Origin: Chionoecetes opilio
Taxonomy: Eukaryota > Arthropoda > Malacostraca > Decapoda > Majidae
Assembly (NCBI GenBank): GCA_016584305.1
Contig: JACEEZ010019764.1
Location: 109,501-173,500, forward strand
Length of the DNA stretch: 64,000 nt
Reading direction: 5' to 3'
Shown: in pieces, positions 56,201 through 63,211 of the stretch
How the letters are laid out: each line of letters begins with the position of its first letter
How positions within the stretch are numbered: the first letter of the stretch is position 1
The notes under the pieces: generated by a model
The model's database searches: none
What the model was told of the DNA's origin: nothing
What the model saw: the letters and a program-made list of their open reading frames with translations, nothing else
Position numbers and translations under genes: made by a program

Positions 56201-59200
56201 GGCAAGTTTTCCAGACAGAGGCACATTTAGCCAATTCAAGGGAGGCAGGCAGTGATGATGGGGTAAAGGGGTTTGGAGAGTTCAGTGTAGAATTCCCTGT
56301 GCATGGTGTGGCGTGTACACGTGTATGTATGTGTGTGCGCGAAGCACTCACGATGAAAGACGGGGATGGTCATAAGGTGGTGGAGGGCAGGCCAGGCAGG
56401 CATCAGGGCCGGGGGAAGCCAGGGTGGTGGTGGCGGGGCCCCGCTGGTGCTCTGGACAACAAGGTGGTAGAGGGCAGCCTCCTCCTGGCCACTCATGCCT
56501 CCCTCTCCTCTGCAAAGGAAATGCCAAATATGTTCATTCCCTCTTTTGACTCATCAATGGTTGGATGGTACATTCCCCCGGTTGACAGTCTTTATTTGTT
56601 TGAACTATGAGGGGAAATGTTTGATCATGCAACACCGTAATGGCTCAAATACTTTATTATGTCAGCATGAAGAACATTAAATAGAAAGGATAATATGACA
56701 TCTATCTATCTATTCTGACCTTTCCAAAGAATTCCCCTCAGGGGATGGTTGCAAATAGAGTGTCTCCATTTATTCCTGTTCTTACAATCCTTCTTTGTAT
56801 GCTTTAATCCTTGTACACCCATCTCACCCCTCGCCTGTACACCCATCTCACCCCTCGCCTGTACACCCATCTCACCCCTCGCCTGTACACCCATCTCACC
56901 CCTCGCCCTCCAATACTCTGGCTCTCTATCTTCTCCCTTCACTGAGGGGGCGTCCTCTAGTACCCACTGCATCCACTACACTCATGAATACTCTCTTAAG
57001 TCATCTCACTTTCTGCTATTCTTACTATATGAGATCCTCATGAAGACCTAGGAGGCAAGCATCACCTGAGAGTGTGCAGGGCCACCAGGAGTGTGAAGGG
57101 CAGGTGGTGGGGGGTGGCGAGGCCCCTCACCACGGCCCGGTGCACGCCCCCCACCAGGGCTTCCTGCAGCAGGCCCAGCCGACGCTCCAGCACTGAACTC
57201 TTCCCTCTGGCAATGGTGAGGCTGGCATGAGTCAGGTGAAGGCTGGAGGCAAGGCTTTTTTTTTAGGTGACTAAACTGCAACTTTGAAAATAATTAACCA
57301 AGATTTTTGAAAGGCAGAATAATTTTGACACCAGAGATACATTATGTCAATGTTGCTTATCTAAATATTTACAAATTCCCAGTTACAGCAGAATTTAAAT
57401 GATAAGAGCTGTACAAATCTTTAAAAAAAAGGCCTCTAAAGTGCCATGAATGAAATCAGCATAAAAAATTAGAAATAAGTTTCCTGCGGCAGCAGCGCCT
57501 GCGACAACAGACAAGAGGCGCCTCACGTGTTATCAATGATGGTGATGTAGAGGGTGATGTACCAGCTGAGGGAGTACTGGTACATGTGGGAGAGGGAGGT
57601 GAGGCTGGCCAGGGTCATGTACAGGGCCGCTGCGGGCCGGGACACGGCCTCATACTGCCGGCAGCACTCCAGCAGCGTGGCCTCGGTCTCGGCACACTGC
57701 TCCTGCTTCCTCTTGATTTCATTGGCCATTTGCTGTGTACAGGTGAGGCAAGGGATGCACAGGCACATCAACAAACAAGTTTTACTTTGTGAATACACAT
57801 GCTTTTTCTTTTCATGGAAAATAATAATACTGAGGAGAATGTTCCCTTCCCCTGCTCTCATCCCTGACAGCCACCTCTTAAAGTAATAGTCCAGACCATT
57901 TCATCATTCCTGATTTAATGCAGTCAAAATATAGCCATGATCGAGTATATCAACAATATGTTGTCACTTTTTGCATCCAGTCACCCATTTTTAAATGATC
58001 AATGATCCGCATTCAAAATCTGTAAATTCCCCGAGCTCTCAAAACAAAACTGACGACCAGCAGACGACACACCACGGCTCGGTGATGTCACATTCGGAAG
58101 CTTCCCAGCCCTGCCCCGATACAAATACACAGATAATCAGAAATAAATATAGTACTTGAAGAATTTTGGGTGTTTCTGATTTTTTTTTTTTGCGATATGG
58201 CATATACTTGCATCCTTCATGGATACAGCAAGAAAGCTGTGCCTTTGCAGAGAGCTTAGCACCCATTTCCGACCTATTTGACCATGATATGTGTGTGCAG
58301 CGCCTGGCAGTGGCGGGTGAGAGGAGCGCGGTGTGAAACACACTGTCTTGTCGCGCTCCTCTCACCCGCCACTGCCAGGCGCTGCACACACATATCATGG
58401 CCAAATAGGTCAGAAATGGGTGCTAAGCTCTCTGCAAAGGCACAGCTTTCTTGCTGTATCCATGAAGGATGCAAGTATATGCCATATCGCAAAATAAACA
58501 TCAGAAACACCCAAAATTCTTCAAGTACTATATTTATTTCTGATTCTCTGTGTATTTGTATCAGGCAGGGCTGGGAAGCTTCCGAATGTGACATCACCAG
58601 CAAGTTTTGCGCCACGACTGGAATGAAGCTGTTGTTTTTCCCGCGCTTTTTACAAAAGTCATGTTTTTAGGGAAATAAGGTGTGGAAATGAATTATTTTT
58701 TGTGGATTAGGTATTTTGAATGAACATTCAACATAATTATGCAAAGAGAAAATGGGTCTGGACGATTACTTTAAGACATAGGGGATGCAGATACATGTTT
58801 GAAGTTAGTTTTTTCTCTCCAGTATATTAAATAGTATATTCTGCTTTTGCTCAAGTGCCACTTATGTGGGGGATGACTCATTGGTGTAAGACTACAGAAG
58901 AGAACAAAGATAAGGACTCAGTATACTGATAAAATAAATAGATGTAGCTACAGGAGTGAGTGCACATGGATACTATGATCAAGGTACAGTTAAAGGCTTG
59001 TTTCAGGTAGAATACAGCAAACTTACCTCTGTTTGCTTCGTGGTCTCTGGTCTGTCCTAACTATGAGGATTATGAGTCATTTTATACGGAAAAATAGGAA
59101 AACATTTCAGGAAACTTCAACACTTTACAACATTATGACCTTCACCTGCCCTCACCTTGGGATCCCGACCTTCCTCTACCCTCACCTTGGGATCCCGACC

Positions 59201-62200
59201 TTCCTCTGCCCTCACCTTGGGATCCCGACCTTCCTCTGCCCTCAACCTGGGATCCTGACCTTCACCTGCCCTCACCTCGAGATCCCGACCTTCCTCTACC
59301 CTCACCTTGGGATCCCGACCTTCACCTCCCCTCACCTTGGGATCCCGACCTTCCTCTGCCCTCACCTTGGGATCCCGACCTTCACCTGCCCTCACCTTGG
59401 GATCCCGACCTTCCTCTGCCCTCACCTTGGGATCCCGACCTTCCTCTGCCCTCACCTTGGGATCCCGACCTTCCTCTGCCCTCAACTTGGGATCCCGACC
59501 TTCCTCTACCCTCACCTTGGGATCCCGACCTTCCTCTGCCCTCAACTTGGGATCCCGACCTTCACCTGCCATCACCTTGGGATCCCGACCTTCCTCTGCC
59601 CTCAACTTGGGATCCCGACCTTCCTCTGCCCTCACCTTGGGATCCCGACCTTCCTCTGCCCTCACCTTGGGATCCCGACCTTCACCTGCCTCACCTTGGG
59701 ATCCGACCTTCACCTGCCTCACCTTGGGATCCCGACCTTCATCTGGCCTCACCTTGGGATCCCGACCTTCACCTGCCTCACCTTGGGATCCCGACCTTCA
59801 CCTGCCTCACCTTGGGATCCCGACCTTCATCTGGCCTCACCTTGGGATCCCGACCTTCATCTGCCCTCACCTTGGGACCCCGACCTTCACCTGCCCTCAC
59901 CTTGGGACCCCGACCTTCACCTGCCCTCACCTTGGGACCCCGACCTTCATCTGCCCTCACCTTGGGATCCCGACCTTCCTCTGCCCTCATCTTGGGACCC
60001 CGACCTTCACCTGCCCTCACCTTGGGATCCCGACCTTCATCTGCCCTCACCTTGGGATCCCGACCTTCATCTGGCCTCACCTTGGGATCCCGACCTTCAT
60101 CTGCCCTCACCTTGGGATCCCGACCTTCATCTGGCCTCACCTTGGGATCCCGACCTTCATCTGGCCTCACCTTGGGATCCCGACCTTCATCTGCCCTCAC
60201 CTTGGGATCCCGACCTTCATCTGCCCTCACCTTGGGATCCCGACCTTCATCTGCCCTCACCTTGGGATCCCGACCTTCATCTGCCCTCACTTGGGATCCC
60301 GACCTTCCATCTGCCCTCACCTTGGGATCCCGACCTTCACCTGCCCTCACCTTGGGATCCCGACCTTCATCTGCCCTCACCTTGGGATCCCGACCTTCAT
60401 CTGCCCTCACCTTGGGATCCCGACCTTCCTGCCCTCACCTTGGGATCCCGACCTTCACCTGCCCTCACTTGGGATCCCGACCTTCACTGCCCTCACCTTG
60501 GGATCCCGACCTTCATCTGCCCTCACCTTGGGATCCCGACCTTCATCTGGCCTCACCTTGGGATCCCGACCTTCCTCTGCCCTCACCTTGGGATCCCGAC
60601 CTTCATCTGCCCTCACCTTGGGATCCCGACCTTCATCTGCCCTCACCTTGGGATCCCGACCTTCATCTGCGCCTCACCTTGGGATCCCGACCTTCATCTG
60701 CCTCACCTTGGGATCCCGACCTTCATCTGGCCTCACCTTGGGATCCCGACCTTCATCTGGCCTCACCTTGGGATCCCGACCTTCATCTGCCCTCACCTTG
60801 GGATCCCGACCTTCATCTGGCCTCACCTTGGGATCCCGACCTTCATCTGCCCTCACCTTGGGATCCCGACCTTCATCTGCCCTCACCTTGGGATCCCGAC
60901 CTTCATCTGGCCTCACCTTGGGATCCCGACCTTCATCTGCCCTCACCTTGGGATCCCGACCTTCATCTGGCCTCACCTTGGGATCCCGACCTTCATCTGC
61001 CCTCACCTTGGGATCCCGACCTTCATCTGGCCTCACCTTGGGATCCCGACCTACATCTGCCTCACCTTGGGATCCCGACCTTCATCTGCCCTCACCTTGG
61101 GATCATGACCTTCATCTGCTTCACCTTGGGATCACAACCTTCATCTGGCCTCACCTTGGGATCACGACCTTCATCTGGCCTCACCTTGGTGTGCTGCAGG
61201 ATGAGGATGGCCTCCTCAGACTCCAAGATGTTGCCCTGCACTGAGGACAGGGTGTGCAGGATGCGCTCCTCAGTGGCTTGCAGTGCCCGCTGGTACGACG
61301 ACATTGTCACCACCAGTTTCTGCCTCTCGTCCTCCAGCTCTGGCCTGTGGTGGAGTGAGGCAAGGTGACAGAAGGGAGTGAGACAGGCTTGAACAACATT
61401 ACCTTTCTTCAGATTTTATTTATTTTGTCTTCCTTTCCCTGTATCTAATCCAGTACTTTCTCCTTTATTTACTTCACTAAATGTTACTCTTCTTCCTCCT
61501 CCTGATTCTGCTGCTACTACTTTCAAGCTTTCAAATACACACAACCCTCGTTTTCCCGACCCTCCATTTCCCGGATATCGGATTTGCCGGACAAATTCCG
61601 AGGTCCGGGGATATGTCAGAGTCCCGGACAAATGCCTGGTCCAGTCCGTAAATCGACAAAGTTACCCGGTGGTCCGAGCGTCTCCTGTCACCCCTGGTCA
61701 GTGTCCGCGCCTCCCGCCAGGTGGCAGCATGCTCAGCGGTCGTATTGTTTACATTTGGGCACACGACACTCATGGTTCACCTGCACTGCCTCCGTCAGTC
61801 CCCTGACCCCCACTGCCCCTGGTGCAGGAACGTCTCTGAGACTATTGAACACTTTCTGCTGCTTCCCGCCAGGTGGCAGCATGCTCAGTGGTCGTATTGT
61901 TTACATTTGGGCATAAGACACTAACGGTTCACCTGCACCATCTCCGTCAGTCCCCTGACCCCCACTGCCCCTGGTGCAGGAACGTCTCTGAGACTACTGA
62001 ACACTTTCTGCTGCAGTGTCCACGCTTCCACTCCCACCGTGTAGTGTTACACACTCAACTACTTGCCCTGAAAGTCGCCACCTGTGACCTGCCCACCCTG
62101 CTGGCGGTGGCTGGCGTCCACCCCTCCCGGCAACACGCTGTCATCCGCCTCACCTGTGCCTTCCTGAGGAAGACAGGTCAACTACAGCACCTGTGATAGC

Positions 62201-62800
62201 ATCATAGGACATCACCAGGGCTCATAGTGTTCCCCAAGGGATCCTCGCAACCCTAAAAACAACAACAAAGTGACGAAAAAGTCCTCGGCGGGGTAGTTGA
62301 TATTGGCGGTTGCCGGACAGTAAACACTAGAGTAGGATAAACGTCCGGGGGTGGGTAATGGCCTCGGACTGTTGCAGTTCCCGGACCAGTGCTCCTCCCT
62401 ATTAGTCCGGGAAAACGAGGGTTGTGTGTATTATCTTTTTCTCTTGAACTTCATCTATTTTACTTTCCTCTCCTTATACATACAGGAGAACCTCGTTTAA
62501 CCGGCATTTAAAACAACGGCAGCCTCAAAACAACGGCACTAATCGACCCAGGCTTTTTTTTTTTTTTTTTTTTTTTTTTTCACTGATAAACTCTGGAACT
62601 CTCTTCCTGTTTCTATTTTTCCACTTTCCTATGACTTACATCTTTTCAAAATAAGAGTAACAAGACGCCTCCCGAACTAAATTGGCTCACCCCTTTTTTA
62701 TTTTATTCTTTACTGTCTTCTTTATAGGGACTGGCAACTAAGCGGGCTTTGTATTACCCATTTTTTTTGTGCCCTTGGCCGGTTCCTTGTGATGGGGAAG

Positions 62801-62835
<35 letters not shown>

Positions 62836-63211
62836 ATTTTGGGCGATTCCATAAGAGTAACTCTCAAAACAACGGCAAAATGAGTTATCCGGCATGCGCT
62901 CCCCCCCCCGCGGGTGCCGGATAAATGAGGTTCTCCTGTATATCTATTAAAGTCTCTTTTTATTTTCAACATGTCGCTTCTTAACATCCTATCCTCAACT
63001 GCTGCCCCAGAGACCCACCTCTCCTTGCTCACAAGAATCTGCCTGAGGTGATCATGAAGGCCGTGAACTGTCACTGTAAAGTTGACCACAGTAAGGGCTC
63101 CGGCAACCTCCAGGGAGATGGGGGGCCGGGGGTGTCGGGTGGAGAGGTAGAGGCGGAAATTAGGGCTGTACTGGAGGGTGAGAGAGCCTACGGCTACCAC
63201 CCTCACCCCAC
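40165..63211 (-). CDS. Dynein heavy chain, 3' part (16 exons)
   Basis: Exons 63211-63019, 61344-61185, 57732-57527, 57206-57066, 56509-56352, 55566-55415, 54117-53881, 53103-52843, 52508-52380, 51796-51641, 51353-51087, 50125-49946, 48577-48431, 42251-42105, 41588-41083 and 40570-40165 join in phase into 1147 codons. They encode the end of AAA5 with its buttress (FRLYLSTRHP, VNFTVTVHGL, ERPELEDERQKLVV, GNILESEEAI), MYQYSLSW about residue 167, an AAA6 region with TSAGVDPLEEV, SLGQGQ (about 411), GGWVVLQN (about 432) and FRLILTTEP, then LVGRVIYGGRV (about 615) and a C-terminal domain ending YLCPVY..DYWVQRRVAMYL. Dyneins are microtubule motors; ERPELE and MYQYSLSW look most like single-headed axonemal inner-arm types, but the subclass is not settled. 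Unusual points are Pro/Thr/Ser-rich insertions, loss of the usual STTGHSTN motif near the end, and transposon-filled introns. The motor's AAA1-AAA4 lie beyond 64000. Confidence 0.88.
41083..41588 (-). CDS. Dynein exon O
   Basis: Acceptor ACCCCAACAG, donor GAAAG|GTGGGT. FPLAAFQFLPAFLTTALRRA aligns with the dynein G-F-F-F-x-Q-A-F-L-T block and MGLLASGLWLVGASWNAE with the G-L-x-L-E-G-A-x-W block. Between them lies an acidic Pro/Ser-rich insertion of about 80 residues. Confidence 0.85.
42105..42251 (-). CDS. Dynein exon N
   Basis: Donor CTGCAG|GTGAGG is clear; the acceptor TGTGTGAG has a weak pyrimidine tract, so the 5' edge is less sure. VSVGRTPPSWLQLYP matches the conserved V-P-x-W block, followed by LLNHFLQQLHARTAFLQ. 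Confidence 0.7.
43153..43928. mobile_element. TIR family A element with LINE-alpha tail
   Basis: Left CAATAAACCCTTCATGCTCG; right end reads GAAGGGTTTCCTC. TA at 43151-43152 and 43929-43930. The sister MITE at 58143-58165 has the uninterrupted site (ATATAGTACTTGAAG), which proves the insertion and the TA duplication. Confidence 0.85.
43400..43862 (-). pseudogene. LINE-alpha 3' end (least damaged copy)
   Basis: Minus-strand frame with TALLNRVESKAFRPINSPPL, NHRRNVASLALFYRYFHAHC, KLWNSLPVSIFPLSYDLNLF and RRVTRHLPN then stop. Typical end of a jockey/CR1-like ORF2. Orientation relative to the TIR element is the same as in 1842-2672, so the two descend from one insertion. Confidence 0.7.
44014..44290. 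repeat. Facing (CT)n and (GA)n microsatellites
   Basis: (CT)n at 44014-44050, then GA/GGAA-rich DNA from 44090 with pure (GA)n at 44232-44290. They are complementary and can pair. Confidence 0.9.
44595..45396 (+). pseudogene. RTE-like LINE fragment, 5' truncated
   Basis: TACATCTGC at 44586-44594 is repeated at 45397-45405. Encodes TIGLITGLYSGTESAVK, TGVRQGCILAPSLFNA and LVFADDAVIFAESL (RT catalytic block) and, after a frameshift near 44930, SFTYLGSAVHNDGGSRQE and VLLYGCETWTLNS; a deletion then joins the C-terminus (DPREWRRRVGEATRPPAYAP). It ends in a single GATTGAT tail unit. The uninterrupted target is preserved at 11066-11085. Confidence 0.8.
46009..46405 (-). pseudogene. piggyBac-like transposase, C-terminal end
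   Basis: KWYKKMFSHLLDLALYNSHA near 46405 is a signature of piggyBac transposases; after a frame change comes RLAQGHFISPV and the cysteine-rich zinc domain RRCKVCMATTRP, TRYECKDCDVGLC, PCFKEYHTLLHY with stop. This piece belongs to the family Q element that surrounds it; the catalytic half is lost. Confidence 0.8.
46803..47230. mobile_element. Small TIR element with AGTTCCCAAACTCGGCA ends
   Basis: Left AGTTCCCAAACTCGGCA, right its inverse. An internal MAPKRPGTV peptide (47051) looks like the start of a Tigger-like transposase. It lies in the right subterminal part of the hAT-like element. Confidence 0.6.
47967..48171. mobile_element. Small TTAA-target MITE
   Basis: Ends CCCCTTCACACC and AGGGG with TTAA at 47963-47966 and 48172-48175; piggyBac-like target. 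Noncoding. Confidence 0.6.
48431..48577 (-). CDS. Dynein exon M
   Basis: Acceptor GCGTACAG, donor CAGCC|GTGAGT. DLVAVVVREAQHHNTTLAAI and LHHAIQAPA, the C-terminal helices. Confidence 0.8.
48663..49339. mobile_element. hAT-like MITE in dynein intron
   Basis: Ends CAGTGGCGGCTCGTG and the exact inverse. ATGGCAAG at 48655-48662 is repeated exactly at 49340-49347, an 8-bp duplication. Noncoding with GGTGGTAG-rich interior. Confidence 0.85.
49608..49797. repeat. 30-bp minisatellite, 6 copies, dynein intron
   Basis: Unit contains AAAACCTATTACATAACTGA then AGCATGACAT. Intronic between exons L and M. Confidence 0.95.
49946..50125 (-). CDS. Dynein exon L
   Basis: Acceptor GGTGCTGCAG, donor AAGAGG|GTAAGG. 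DPEIFGLPAGVQRLQEEESG, like the dynein F-G-x-H-x-N block, to KELIKVKKR. Confidence 0.85.
50333..50997. mobile_element. TIR family H element
   Basis: Left CAGGGAGGTCCCGGAGATAC, right (reversed) CAGGGAGGTCCCGTTATACG, TA on both sides. ATACGAG and CTCGTATAACG repeats in both subterminal parts. Poly-A at 50453-50471. Noncoding. Confidence 0.8.
51087..51353 (-). CDS. Dynein exon K
   Basis: Acceptor TTGGCCAG, donor CTTGTG|GTAAGA. LESLEYLVGRVIYGGRV is the C-terminal domain signature; then an acidic, Gly/Pro-rich insertion and FPEVLGKLEDVQDFLV. Confidence 0.9.
51641..51796 (-). CDS. Dynein exon J
   Basis: Acceptor GGTGCAG, donor TAATA|GTGAGT. EEEEEAATWGLLHGLAVFHT, SERGRHGHLAWTKPPTFTSA, DLILSINIVI. 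An upstream alternative donor would cost two residues and breaks the alignment length. Confidence 0.85.
52278..52355. mobile_element. 78-bp hAT-like micro-MITE
   Basis: Ends CAGGGGCGGACTG and exact inverse; GCAACAAC at 52270-52277 and 52356-52363 is the 8-bp duplication. It begins 25 bases inside the intron from the exon I donor. Confidence 0.85.
52380..52508 (-). CDS. Dynein exon I, GC-type donor
   Basis: Acceptor GTGATCAG; donor GATGAG|GCAAGT, a GC-AG intron and the only site that keeps the phase. FPASLLRVVEKVWVDCPANP to HIHFTDE. Confidence 0.8.
52843..53103 (-). CDS. Dynein exon H (AAA6)
   Basis: Acceptor GTGTGTCAG, donor GAGAAG|GTAAAC. GGWVVLQNLHHALEWLPSL is a dynein signature; FRLILTTEPTEK follows after a 30-residue Thr/Ser/Pro-rich insertion. 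Confidence 0.9.
53881..54117 (-). CDS. Dynein exon G (AAA6)
   Basis: Acceptor GATGCACAG, donor GGCCAG|GTGGGT. VTWAVKSIVAEILGPQYVAP, then TSAGVDPLEEVRML and LTSVSLGQGQ. A Pro-rich insertion (SRTPAPPPPCHPQP) interrupts the usual order. GC-rich. Confidence 0.9.
54177..54513. mobile_element. TIR family G MITE
   Basis: Left CAGTAGAAGCTCAATATAAC, right (reversed) CAGTAGAAGCTCAATTTAAC. Left TA; right flank now TG. Noncoding. Confidence 0.75.
54810..55396 (+). pseudogene. LINE, internally deleted (endonuclease start and C-terminus)
   Basis: 54830-54950 reads GFLNVCAADQ..MIALTETK, the start of a LINE endonuclease; 55080-55250 reads LPREDRVHLVRLRCGHHPAL and CPGCNTSPHTIKHIMEDC, the zinc tail of jockey-like ORF2. 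The centre is gone. It ends in (CAA)n at 55365-55386. Confidence 0.6.
55415..55566 (-). CDS. Dynein exon F
   Basis: Acceptor TTCCCCAAG, donor GATAAG|GTAAGT. LGESLRQQGEEW..FPQPWHL..LLLISAIRKDK, matching the helix before the AAA6 core with its conserved R-x-D. Confidence 0.85.
56352..56509 (-). CDS. Dynein exon E
   Basis: Acceptor CTTTGCAG, donor CATC|GTGAGT. GMSGQEEAALYHLVVQSTSG and a Pro run, then WLPPALMPAWPALHHL. Confidence 0.8.
56812..56908. repeat. 24-bp minisatellite, 4 copies, dynein intron
   Basis: Unit GTACACCCATCTCACCCCTC plus GCCT, near-identical copies between exons D and E. Confidence 0.95.
57066..57206 (-). CDS. Dynein exon D
   Basis: Acceptor ATTGCCAG, donor CTCAG|GTGATG. SSVLERRLGLLQEAL and LPFTLLVALHTL, the helices after MYQYS. 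Confidence 0.85.
57527..57732 (-). CDS. Dynein exon C
   Basis: Acceptor TGTACACAG, donor AC|GTGAGG. QMANEIKRKQEQ to YITLYITIIDN, including MYQYSLSW, a hallmark of dynein AAA5/AAA6 junctions. Confidence 0.9.
57882..58770. mobile_element. TTAA-target MITE (family P) with long palindrome
   Basis: Ends AGTAATAGTCCAGACC and inverse of AGTAATCGTCCAGACC, TTAA at 57878-57881 and 58771-58774. The inner 58081-58600 is a fold-back with arms of about 240 bp around 58340. Noncoding; in the intron between exons B and C. Confidence 0.8.
58081..58600. repeat. Palindrome with arms of about 240 bp
   Basis: GGTGATGTCACATTCGGAAG at the left edge pairs with CTTCCGAATGTGACATCACC at the right. The centre is about 20 unpaired bases around 58335-58353. 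Confidence 0.85.
59134..61194 (-). repeat. 30-bp minisatellite built from a splice donor, about 68 copies
   Basis: On the minus strand the unit is AAGGTGAGGGCAGATGAAGG plus TCGGGATCCC. The array starts at the exon B donor (CCAAG|GTGAGG at 61185/61184) and runs 2.06 kb into the intron. Most units keep AAG|GTGAGG; a few near 59230-59610 read AAGTTGAG. Units of 29 or 28 bp at several places shift the frame. Open frames over it on both strands are artefacts of a period divisible by three. Confidence 0.95.
61185..61344 (-). CDS. Dynein exon B (buttress coiled coil)
   Basis: Acce­ptor CCACCACAG, donor CCAAG|GTGAGG, phase 0 end. Encodes PELEDERQKLVVTMSSYQRA to ILILQHTK. The donor is the first unit of the 30-bp array. 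Confidence 0.9.
61538..62428. mobile_element. TIR family C element with LINE-beta tail
   Basis: Ends CACACAACCCTCGTTTTCCC and its inverse, TA at 61536-61537 and 62429-62430. The interior carries LINE-beta sequence on the plus strand (CPWCRNVSETIEHFLLQC to AFLRKTGQL), with a 152-bp tandem duplication starting at 61713 and 61865, and ends in a (CAA)n remnant. Confidence 0.85.
62483..62938. mobile_element. TIR family B MITE with LINE-alpha tail
   Basis: Ends CAGGAGAACCTCGTTTAACC and, reversed, CAGGAGAACCTCATTTATCC, TA on both sides. Interior is a LINE-alpha tail on the plus strand between poly-T (62554-62580) and poly-A (62803-62832). Same internal orientation as 31850-32301. Confidence 0.85.
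63019..63211 (-). CDS. Dynein exon A (first visible)
   Basis: Acceptor TTTTTCTTCTAG, donor GAGAG|GTGGGT. Encodes GVRVVAVGSLTLQYSPNFRL to the first bases of the ERPELE motif. Enters in phase 2, so an upstream exon must end one base into a codon. Confidence 0.85.

Noticed and set aside
35621..61194. CRISPR array
   Set aside because: The tandem arrays have no unique spacers and lie in a eukaryotic, intron-bearing sequence.
59033..61368. Long open frames (691, 645 and 518 codons) on the plus strand and about 210 codons on the minus strand
   Set aside because: They lie over a 30-bp tandem array; a period divisible by three without stops opens several frames at once. No start context or homology.
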